Assembly (NCBI GenBank): GCA_030611105.1
Contig: JAUWQL010000027.1
Coordinates: 1-32,355 of the forward strand
Direction of reading: 5' to 3'
Source of the DNA: Bacteroidales bacterium
GTDB lineage: Bacteria; Bacteroidota; Bacteroidia; Bacteroidales; UBA12077
DNA: 32,355 nucleotides
Below are positions 26,375 to 32,355 of this stretch, piece after piece (within the stretch, counting starts at the first letter, position 1; every line of letters begins with the position of its first letter). A program made the position numbers and the translations under genes. The notes under the pieces are model-generated. The model was not told where the DNA came from. It did no database searches and saw only the letters and a program-made list of their open reading frames with translations.

Positions 26375-28477
26375 ATGTCAGATTTAAATCAAGAAATAAA
26401 ATTTCTATCCGGAGTTGGACCTAAAAGAGCCGAACTGCTCAATAAGGAGTTGAATATTTATTATTTCGAAGATTTGTTGTACTACTTTCCTTATAAATAT
26501 ATTGATCGATCAAAATTTTATAAAATAAGTGAGCTAAATCCAAATTTACCTTATGTACAATTAAAAGGAAAAATTGTTGGTTTTGAAACGATAGGAGGTG
26601 GCCGGAAAAAGAGGCTGGTGGCTTTTTTTTCAGATGGTACAGGAACTATTGAATTGCTTTGGTTTAAAGGATTGAGTTATATTCAGAAAAGTTTATTGTT
26701 AAATACCGAATACATTGTTTTTGGGAAACCCGGATATTTTAGTGGAAAATATAATATTATTCATCCTGAAGTTGAAGATAGCCAGAAAAACGAAAATGTT
26801 ATTAGTGCTAAATTACAGGCTTTTTACAATACTACCGAAAAGCTAAAAAAGAGCTTTTTGCATTCAAAAGCAGTTTCGAAATTAATGAATAATCTTTTAA
26901 TCATATTAAAAGATAAAATTAAAGAGACATTACCAGATTGTTTATTAAAAAAATACAATTTGATTTCACTTGAGGATGCCTTATTTAATATTCATTTTCC
27001 ACAAAATGCTGATTTATTAAAAAAGGCAATATACAGATTAAAATTCGAAGAGCTTTTCTACATTCAGTTAAATATTTTACAGAAAAGAAGTTATCGTATT
27101 CATAAATCAATCGGATTTATTTTTTCAAAAGTTGGAGATTTTCTAAATCGCTTTTACGAAAATAATCTTCCTTTTGAATTAACTGATGCTCAAAAGCGCG
27201 TATTAAAAGAAATACGAAAAGATATTGGTTCCGGAAGACAAATGAATCGTTTGCTCCAGGGTGATGTTGGAAGTGGTAAAACTTTAGTTGCATTAATGAG
27301 TATGCTTATTGCACTCGATAATGGCTACCAGACCTGTATTATGGCTCCAACTGAAATTCTTGCAAATCAACATTTCGATACCATAAAAGAGTTTTTGGAT
27401 GGATTACCTGTAAAAGTTGATTTATTAACAGGATCAACAAAAACTGCTGCACGAAAAGAAATACATGAAAATTTACTAAATGGAGAATTGCAAATATTAA
27501 TTGGAACACATGCTTTAATTGAGGATGTGGTTCAGTTTAAAAATTTAGGATTAGTTGTGATTGATGAACAACATAGGTTTGGAGTTGCTCAGCGTGCGAA
27601 ACTTTGGAAAAAGAATCATCAGCCACCTCATATTCTGGTAATGACTGCTACTCCAATTCCGCGTACTTTAGCTATGACTATTTATGGCGATTTGGATGTT
27701 TCTGTTATTGATGAATTACCTCCGGGACGTAAGCCAATTCAAACTATCCATTTATATGATTCGCGAAGATTACGAATGTTTGGATTTCTGAAACAACAAA
27801 TTGAGAAAGGAAGACAAATATATATTGTATATCCATTAATTAAAGAATCAGAGAAAATGGATTATAAAGATTTGGAAGATGGCTATGAAAGTATATCTCG
27901 CGCATTTCCTTCACCCAAATATGCAGTCAGTGTTGTTCATGGAAAGATGAAACCTGTAGAAAAAGATGCAGCTATGAATCTTTTTGTTAAAGGTCAAACA
28001 CATATTATGGTTGCCACAACAGTTATTGAAGTAGGAGTAGATGTTCCTAACGCATCTGTAATGATTGTTGAAAGCGCAGAGCGTTTTGGACTATCACAAT
28101 TACATCAGTTGCGAGGTAGGGTAGGTCGTGGTGCAGATCAGTCGTATTGTGTATTAATGACATCGTATAAACTGTCGAATGAAGCTCGAAAACGAATCGA
28201 TATAATGACCAAAACCAATGATGGTTTTGAAATTTCCGAAGCTGATTTAAAACTTCGTGGTCCTGGAGATGTAGAAGGAACTCAGCAAAGTGGAATAGCT
28301 TTTGACCTTAAAATTGCAAACCTGGCTCAGGACGGACAATTAATTCAATATGTTCGTGATATTGCTGAAGAAATTTTAGATAATGATCCTGATTTGAAAA
28401 ATACAGATAATTATATTTTAGCAAAACAGCTTAAGAGAATATCAAACAAAAAGGTTGATTTTAGTGTAATAAGTTAA
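26375..28477 (+). CDS. recG: ATP-dependent DNA helicase RecG
   Basis: RecG remodels stalled replication forks and Holliday junctions. The 700 residues begin with the wedge/OB region (INFLSGVGPKRAE-like start, YFPYKYIDRSKF, an OB-fold near residues 60-120). A superfamily 2 helicase core follows with GDVGSGKT (about 296-303), the RecG-type DEQH box (about 397-400), TATPIPRT, the motif V region VATTVIEVGVDVPNA, and QLRGRVGRG. The TRG-type C-terminal region has LKLRGPGDVEGTQQSG. The length is normal. It is a single gene in repeat-rich surroundings; no clear promoter box was found. Confidence 0.97.
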   Translation: MSDLNQEIKFLSGVGPKRAELLNKELNIYYFEDLLYYFPYKYIDRSKFYKISELNPNLPYVQLKGKIVGFETIGGGRKKRLVAFFSDGTGTIELLWFKGLSYIQKSLLLNTEYIVFGKPGYFSGKYNIIHPEVEDSQKNENVISAKLQAFYNTTEKLKKSFLHSKAVSKLMNNLLIILKDKIKETLPDCLLKKYNLISLEDALFNIHFPQNADLLKKAIYRLKFEELFYIQLNILQKRSYRIHKSIGFIFSKVGDFLNRFYENNLPFELTDAQKRVLKEIRKDIGSGRQMNRLLQGDVGSGKTLVALMSMLIALDNGYQTCIMAPTEILANQHFDTIKEFLDGLPVKVDLLTGSTKTAARKEIHENLLNGELQILIGTHALIEDVVQFKNLGLVVIDEQHRFGVAQRAKLWKKNHQPPHILVMTATPIPRTLAMTIYGDLDVSVIDELPPGRKPIQTIHLYDSRRLRMFGFLKQQIEKGRQIYIVYPLIKESEKMDYKDLEDGYESISRAFPSPKYAVSVVHGKMKPVEKDAAMNLFVKGQTHIMVATTVIEVGVDVPNASVMIVESAERFGLSQLHQLRGRVGRGADQSYCVLMTSYKLSNEARKRIDIMTKTNDGFEISEADLKLRGPGDVEGTQQSGIAFDLKIANLAQDGQLIQYVRDIAEEILDNDPDLKNTDNYILAKQLKRISNKKVDFSVIS

Positions 28478-28531
28478 CAAGTTCAAAGTTTATAGTTTAG
28501 AGTTTTGAGTGAATAAACAGGAAGAGGAGAG

Positions 28532-28584
28532 AACCTGACAGAGTCTGTGGGTTGGCAAGTGTGAAGGGAAGTCCTGTCAGGGTT
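28532..28584. repeat. Inverted repeat downstream of recG
   Basis: AACCTGACAG (28532-28541) and CTGTCAGGGTT (28574-28584) pair with one bulged G around a 32-base loop. There is no T run, so it is more likely a dispersed palindromic repeat than an intrinsic terminator. The remaining DNA of the 228-base recG/DUF3108 gap shows no gene. Confidence 0.45.
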
Positions 28585-28647
28585 TGAGCGAAATAAATAA
28601 CGGAGAAGATGAGGTTTGCAGAACGGAAGTAGCAGTAGTATGTGTTT

Positions 28648-28655
28648 TATATTTG
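28648..28655 (+). promoter_or_regulatory. Bacteroidota -7 promoter box of the DUF3108 gene
   Basis: TATATTTG is an exact TAnnTTTG match, 50 bases before the ATG at 28706. Confidence 0.6.
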
Positions 28656-28705
28656 CAAAACTAAGAATTAGGTACTACTATGTACAGGAAAATAGTGACT
28701 AAAAA

Positions 28706-29530
28706 ATGAAAAGATTTATTTACATTTTACTTTTAATTATAAATCCTTTGATAGGATTATCACAAATTGTTCATCCTTGTGAAATAGAAAATAATGCATT
28801 CATCCCTGGCGAAAAGTTAACTTATGTGATTACATATAACTGGTTTTTTGTTTGGACAGATGTAGGAGGTGTTGAATTTGAAGTAAGCGAGGATACCATG
28901 TTTAATCAGGATGTTTTAAATCTAAAAGGGACAGGAGTAACTTTTTCTTTTTACGATTGGTTTTTTCAGGTTCGCGATGTTTATCAATCGTGGGTTAATC
29001 CCGATAATTTACTGCCTTTATATTATCATCGTGATGTTAATGAAGATGGTTATATAATTGATATTAAATACCGTTACGATTTTGATAGTTTAGTTGCATA
29101 CTCCGAAGTTAAAAAATCTAGAAAACCATATTATCAAGATACAGTGGCGATTTATCCTTGTACTTACGATGTGATTTCGATAATTTATCAGGCACGAAAT
29201 ATTGATTTCTCGAATTATAAAAAAGATGAGAAAATTCCTTTTAAGATTATTCTTGATAATGAAATACATAATGTTTATATGCGATATAAAGGCAAAGAAG
29301 TAAAAAAAGTGCGTGGTGTAGGTAAATTTAATACAATAAAATTTACAGGATCATTGGTAGCCGGAGATGTTTTTAAAGGTGGAGAAGATTTATCTATTTG
29401 GATTTCCGATGATGAAAACCGAATTCCTGTATGGATCGAAAGTCCTATAATTATTGGAACTATTAAAGCACGTCTGGTTGGATATGAAGGATTAAAACAT
29501 CCATTGAAATCGATGATTAAAAAATATTAA
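28706..29530 (+). CDS. Secreted DUF3108 family protein
   Basis: 274 residues with a signal peptide (MKRFIYILLLIINPLIGLSQ). The mature part starts FIPGEKLTYVITYNWFFVWTDVGGVEFEV, the N-terminal strand pattern of DUF3108. It continues with beta-rich sequence including YHRDVNEDGYIIDIKYRYDF, the segment CTYDVISIIYQARNIDF, and the C-terminal GGEDLSIWISDDENRIPVWIES phrase that is diagnostic of the family. DUF3108 proteins are periplasmic or outer-membrane-associated and of unknown function, with a barrel-like fold suggested for lipid-handling relatives. The gene has its own -7 box and is convergent with a small lipoprotein gene after 34 bases. Confidence 0.85.
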   Translation: MKRFIYILLLIINPLIGLSQIVHPCEIENNAFIPGEKLTYVITYNWFFVWTDVGGVEFEVSEDTMFNQDVLNLKGTGVTFSFYDWFFQVRDVYQSWVNPDNLLPLYYHRDVNEDGYIIDIKYRYDFDSLVAYSEVKKSRKPYYQDTVAIYPCTYDVISIIYQARNIDFSNYKKDEKIPFKIILDNEIHNVYMRYKGKEVKKVRGVGKFNTIKFTGSLVAGDVFKGGEDLSIWISDDENRIPVWIESPIIIGTIKARLVGYEGLKHPLKSMIKKY

Positions 29531-29564
29531 GAAGCCTGATTATTGACAAAACTTTATAATTATT

Positions 29565-29939
29565 CTACCAAAAATAGTCATCATACCACTCGGTATCAGT
29601 TAATTCAACTATATAAATTTCGTCCCAGTAGAATTCTTGATGAGTCGCTGTGTAATCTCCTATTTCGGGATTGTCGCAAGTAACTTTTATGTCGTAAATG
29701 TTGTCTTCTTTTAATTTAGCGCTAATTGTAAAGGATTTACTTTCGCCAGGTCCAATATTGCTACTTATTCTATTTTCACCATATCCTACAGTACTAAAAT
29801 ACACACCGGTGATATAGTTTGATGTACTTGTATTTTCAATTTTCAACGTTCCTTCTTGTTCAAAAAACTCAGGTCTGTCAGGTTCGCATGAAATCTCAAT
29901 AAATACAATAGATAATATAATTAAAAGTGTTCTTTTCAT
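29565..29939 (-). CDS. Small hypothetical lipoprotein
   Basis: 124 residues with a lipoprotein signal (MKRTLLIILSIVFIEISC, cysteine at residue 18). A compact beta-sandwich-like domain follows: GTLKIENTSTSNYITGVYFS, then IGPGESKSFTISAKL and NIYDIKVTCD. The P-G-E-S-K-S-F turn and the Y-D-I-K-V-T strand recur in small secreted Bacteroidota proteins, but I cannot name a family. It ends with an aromatic and acidic tail (EWYDDYFW). It is probably anchored in the outer or inner membrane and is monocistronic. Possible -7 boxes lie upstream on the minus strand at 29963-29970 and 29978-29985. Confidence 0.75.
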   Translation of the reverse strand: MKRTLLIILSIVFIEISCEPDRPEFFEQEGTLKIENTSTSNYITGVYFSTVGYGENRISSNIGPGESKSFTISAKLKEDNIYDIKVTCDNPEIGDYTATHQEFYWDEIYIVELTDTEWYDDYFW

Positions 29940-29962
29940 TTCAATATATTAATATAGCTTAA

Positions 29963-29985
29963 CGAAAATAATAATTTCAAATTTA
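29963..29985 (-). promoter_or_regulatory. Two candidate -7 boxes of the small lipoprotein gene
   Basis: On the minus strand TAAATTTG (29978-29985) matches TAnnTTTG and TATTTTCG (29963-29970) matches the TTCG variant, 38 and 23 bases before the ATG at 29939. Either could be used. Neither has a clear -33 partner. Confidence 0.4.
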
Positions 29986-30103
29986 GTAAATTGTTTAAAG
30001 CCATTAGCAAAGATTACTCAAATTTTCTTATTTAAAATTAAAATAAATAAGTGTAATCTTTTCAAAATATGACAAAAAGCAATCTTTAATTTTTAAATAG
30101 GAT

Positions 30104-30111
30104 TATTTTTG
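30104..30111 (+). promoter_or_regulatory. Bacteroidota -7 promoter box of the rseC-rnf operon
   Basis: TATTTTTG is an exact TAnnTTTG match, 30 bases before the rseC ATG at 30142. Confidence 0.6.
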
Positions 30112-30141
30112 TATCCGATTTCAAAATCTTGAATAATTCGA

Positions 30142-30561
30142 ATGTCAAATTATAAATCGATCGAGCATAAAGGACGTGTTGATTCTATTGATGGTAATAG
30201 AATCAATGTTAGTTTTTTAGCCATGTCAGGTTGTGCTTCCTGCCTTGCTAAAGGTGTTTGCTCCGCTGCCGATATGCAGGAGAAAAGTGTTGATGTGTTC
30301 GATTTTACAAATCAATATAAGTTAGGTGAAGAAGTTAATGTAACTTTAAAACAATCACTTGGATTCAGGGCTTTGTTTTTAGGATATGTTTTACCATTTA
30401 TTTTGATTCTATTTATCCTTATAATTCTTACTGCTATTACAAATAATGAAGCAATATCAGGGATAGGTGCTTTAGCGGTTCTTATTCCGTATTATCTGAT
30501 TTTATTTTTATTAAAAGATAAGATTAGAAAGAAATTTACATTTACAATAAATAAGATATGA
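30142..30561 (+). CDS. rseC: RseC/MucC-family SoxR-reducing-system protein
   Basis: 139 residues: a short N-terminal domain with cysteines C31, C34 and C40 in SGCASCLAKGVCS, then two transmembrane helices (about 76-100 and 104-124) and a basic tail. This is the RseC/MucC layout. RseC works with the Rnf/Rsx complex in E. coli, where the system reduces SoxR. In Bacteroidota it regularly heads the rnf operon, as here. The cysteines may bind a metal or Fe-S centre; that is inference. 111 bases separate it from rnfB. Confidence 0.88.
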   Translation: MSNYKSIEHKGRVDSIDGNRINVSFLAMSGCASCLAKGVCSAADMQEKSVDVFDFTNQYKLGEEVNVTLKQSLGFRALFLGYVLPFILILFILIILTAITNNEAISGIGALAVLIPYYLILFLLKDKIRKKFTFTINKI

Positions 30562-30672
30562 GTATTGAGTATCAAGTGATGAGTAAATTTTTAGTAAATA
30601 GTACAAGTGTTTTTTATGTAAAGCCTTGTATCTTATATCTAAATACTAATATCTAATAATCTATTAAAAAAA
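30562..30672. repeat. Repeat-like spacer between rseC and rnfB
   Basis: AGTATTGAGTATCAAG (30561 onward) and the later CTTGTATCTTATATCTAAATACT (about 30626-30648) are loosely inverted copies of a TATTGAGTAT/ATATCTAATA phrase. This is simple-sequence intergenic DNA; no gene is seen, and it may fold into a weak hairpin within the rnf transcript. Confidence 0.35.
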
Positions 30673-31632
30673 ATGAGTACAACAATTTTGTTTACTATTA
30701 TTTCTCTTAGTGCGATTGGGGCGATAGCTGCAATAATCTTGTATTTTGCAGCTCAGAAGTTTAAAGTATTTGAGGACCCGCGGATCGATCAGGTAGAAGA
30801 AAATTTACCTGCAGCAAATTGTGGAGGTTGTGGTTATCCGGGTTGCCGGGGATTTGCCGAAGCATTGGTAAAGTCTGATGATATTTCAGACCTGTATTGT
30901 CCGGTAGGTGGCAATGATACCATGTCTCTGGTTGCCGACATTCTTGGTAAAGCTGTTGAAGCTAAAGATCCATTAGTTGCAGTTATTCGGTGTTCGGGCT
31001 CACCGGAACATCGTAAAAGAGTAAATTCTTATGATGGAGCATCAACATGTGTTATTGTTTCTGGTTTATACTCAGGCGAAACCGCTTGTCAGTATGGTTG
31101 CCATGGATTAGGTGATTGTGTTGATGTTTGTGATTTCGAAGCAATCTACATGGACGAAGAAACAGAATTACCCGTAGTAATTGATGATAACTGTACTGCG
31201 TGTGGAGCTTGTGTTAAAGCATGTCCTAACGATATTATCGAACTGAGAAAAAAGAACAAAAAAGATCGGAAAATATTCGTTTCATGTGTTAACATGGACA
31301 AAGGAGGAATTGCAAAGAAAGCTTGTGATGTTGCTTGTATTGGTTGTAAAGCTTGTGTTAAAGTTTGCGCTTACGATGCAATTATCGTTGAGAATTTTCT
31401 TGCATACATTGACCCGGTCAAATGTAAACTTTGTAGAAAATGTGTGGAAGTTTGTCCTACAAACTCAATTCTCGAGATTAATTTTCCACCTCGAAAAGTA
31501 AAACCTGCTCAACCGGTAGGCGAAGCAGAAAATAAAGAAACGCCTGCTCGCCTGTCTGCCGAACAGGCAGGCAAGGCAGGTCCGACAGGCGAGAAAGAAA
31601 ACGATATTAATATAATAAATCAGGAGGGATAA
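30673..31632 (+). CDS. rnfB: Rnf electron transport complex subunit RnfB
   Basis: RnfB takes electrons from ferredoxin into the Rnf complex, which couples ferredoxin:NAD oxidoreduction to ion pumping at the inner membrane. The 319 residues have an N-terminal membrane helix (about 5-27) and the RnfB 4Fe-4S domain with C50, C53, C58 and C76 (NCGGCGYPGC). A C-terminal multi-ferredoxin region carries four cysteine groups: CQYGCHGLGDCVDVC, CTACGACVKACP, CIGCKACVKVC and CKLCRKCVEVCP. The final 50 residues are low-complexity. Residues 292-307 of that tail are encoded by a GC-rich inverted repeat (31547-31593). It ends one base before the rnfC start. Confidence 0.95.
   Translation: MSTTILFTIISLSAIGAIAAIILYFAAQKFKVFEDPRIDQVEENLPAANCGGCGYPGCRGFAEALVKSDDISDLYCPVGGNDTMSLVADILGKAVEAKDPLVAVIRCSGSPEHRKRVNSYDGASTCVIVSGLYSGETACQYGCHGLGDCVDVCDFEAIYMDEETELPVVIDDNCTACGACVKACPNDIIELRKKNKKDRKIFVSCVNMDKGGIAKKACDVACIGCKACVKVCAYDAIIVENFLAYIDPVKCKLCRKCVEVCPTNSILEINFPPRKVKPAQPVGEAENKETPARLSAEQAGKAGPTGEKENDINIINQEG
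31547..31593. repeat. GC-rich palindromic repeat translated within rnfB
   Basis: Perfect 10-bp arms CTCGCCTGTC (31547-31556) and GACAGGCGAG (31584-31593) enclose 27 bases. An inner stem is also possible (GCCTGT 31550-31555 with ACAGGC 31563-31568). It encodes RLSAEQAGKAGPTGE in the rnfB tail. It is much richer in GC than the surrounding gene. Confidence 0.75.
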
Positions 31633-31633
31633 A
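31623..31633 (+). promoter_or_regulatory. Shine-Dalgarno-like site that supports the GTG start of rnfC
   Basis: GGAGGG (31623-31628) lies 5 bases before GTG 31634. It is also the end of the rnfB frame (QEG stop). Shine-Dalgarno sites are unusual in this phylum; here it may assist re-initiation after rnfB. Confidence 0.45.
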
Positions 31634-32355
31634 GTGTTAAAAACATTTCCAAAAGGCGGCGTTCATCCGGCAGAAGGTAAGTATTCTGCTAATAATGCCA
31701 TTGAAACTTTGCCGCTTCCAAAAACAGTATACATACCAATTGTTCAACATATTGGTGCTCCCTCTAAACCTGTTGTAGATAAAGGCGACAAGGTTAAGGT
31801 AGGAGATAAAATTGCCGAAAGTACAGGCTTTGTTTCTGCAAACATTCACTCTTCAGTTTCCGGAATTGTTGTTAAGGTTGACAATGTTATGGATTCAACA
31901 GGTTATAAACGTCCATGTGTTATTATTGATGTTGAGGGTGATGAATGGAATGAGAGTATTGACAGATCAACTGATTTGAAAAAAGAAATCAATTTAACTG
32001 ATAAAGAAATCATCAATAAAATAAACGAGTCAGGTATAGTTGGATTAGGTGGAGCAACATTCCCATCTCATGTAAAACTTTCTGTTCCGGATGGTAAAAA
32101 GATTGATGTGTTAATTATTAATGGAGTTGAATGTGAACCATATTTAACATCAGATCATCGTTTAATGCTTGAGAAGGCTGAAGAAATGCTTATTGGCATT
32201 CAGCTTTTAATGAAAGCCTTAGGTGTAAACAGTGCATTAATTGGAATTGAAAATAATAAGCCGGATGCGATTCAGGTTATGGCGGAAATTGTTGCCAATG
32301 AAACAGGTATTACGGTTCAGCCATTAAAAGTTCAATATCCTCAGGGTGGAGAAAA
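31634..32355 (+). CDS. rnfC: Rnf electron transport complex subunit RnfC (5' part, cut by right edge)
   Basis: Starting at GTG 31634 the frame stays open to the window end (240 codons). It reads VLKTFPKGGVHPAEGKYS, then ETLPLPKTVYIPIVQHIGAPSKPVV and KVGDKIAESTGFVSANIHSSVSG, which is the N-terminal biotinyl-lipoyl-like domain of RnfC. The flavin/NADH-binding region follows, with SGIVGLGGATFPSHVKL (the glycine-rich loop) and LIINGVECEPYLTSDHRLM. RnfC is the peripheral NADH/FMN-binding subunit that accepts electrons from RnfB. The two 4Fe-4S motifs of the C-terminal half lie beyond the edge. The GTG start follows the rnfB stop by one base; no ATG fits. Confidence 0.93.
   Translation, partial: MLKTFPKGGVHPAEGKYSANNAIETLPLPKTVYIPIVQHIGAPSKPVVDKGDKVKVGDKIAESTGFVSANIHSSVSGIVVKVDNVMDSTGYKRPCVIIDVEGDEWNESIDRSTDLKKEINLTDKEIINKINESGIVGLGGATFPSHVKLSVPDGKKIDVLIINGVECEPYLTSDHRLMLEKAEEMLIGIQLLMKALGVNSALIGIENNKPDAIQVMAEIVANETGITVQPLKVQYPQGGE

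Noticed and set aside
28500-28640. Structured, GC-richer stretch considered as a tRNA or known ncRNA
   Set aside because: No cloverleaf, no T-loop consensus and no recognisable RNA family; an inverted repeat is the only clear structure.
31286-31501. Plus-strand frame inside rnfB
   Set aside because: It is a shifted reading of the ferredoxin motifs; the real frame carries the cysteine clusters.
31637-31849. Minus-strand open frame over the start of rnfC
   Set aside because: The plus strand encodes a clear RnfC N-terminus from GTG 31634.

Overview
The window is a chromosomal stretch of a member of the Bacteroidota, most likely in or near the Bacteroidales/Marinilabiliales (the order is inference). 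The DNA is AT-rich. Almost no gene has a Shine-Dalgarno sequence. Many genes are preceded by the Bacteroidota sigma -7 box TAnnTTTG (or TAnnTTCG). The gene set is also typical of the phylum: TamB beside divergent tsaD, guaB followed by parvulin-type isomerases and an OstA-like protein, DUF5063 with an exonuclease, a DUF2795 protein, and rseC-rnfB-rnfC.

Layout. 1-130: C-terminal remnant of an IS1595/ISXO2-type transposase running in from the left edge. 264-5789: tamB (minus) divergent from tsaD (plus). 5818-8121: minus-strand MFS transporter and a membrane sensor-like protein with no output domain. 8322-10235: multi-pass membrane protein with a terminator, an orphan second terminator, then yaaA. 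10473-12896: DUF5063 protein, RNase D-like exonuclease and an RlmI-type methyltransferase, closely packed. 12897-13135: repeat-rich gap with a possible broken propeller fragment. 13136-16073: secreted LVIVD-repeat protein, convergent with recQ. 16221-23437: guaB followed by three SurA/PpiC-type proteins and an OstA/LptA-like protein, forming an envelope-biogenesis operon. 23477-25951: four minus-strand genes (DUF2795, PduO-type cobalamin adenosyltransferase, LolD/MacB-type ATPase, SAM methyltransferase), each with its own -7 box. 25952-26374: repeat-rich intergenic block. 26375-30141: recG, a DUF3108 protein and a small lipoprotein. 30142-end: start of an Rnf electron-transport operon (rseC, rnfB, rnfC cut by the right edge).

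Functionally this is mainly core genome: tRNA and rRNA modification, DNA repair helicases, purine synthesis, outer-membrane assembly and Rnf energy metabolism. I found no defence island, prophage, CRISPR array, tRNA or rRNA. The most unusual signals are non-genic or at gene edges. A GC-rich palindromic repeat is translated in frame inside the C-terminus of RnfB. An 18-bp palindrome occurs in two distant intergenic regions. An intrinsic terminator has no gene directly in front of it. A sensor-like protein lacks any output domain.
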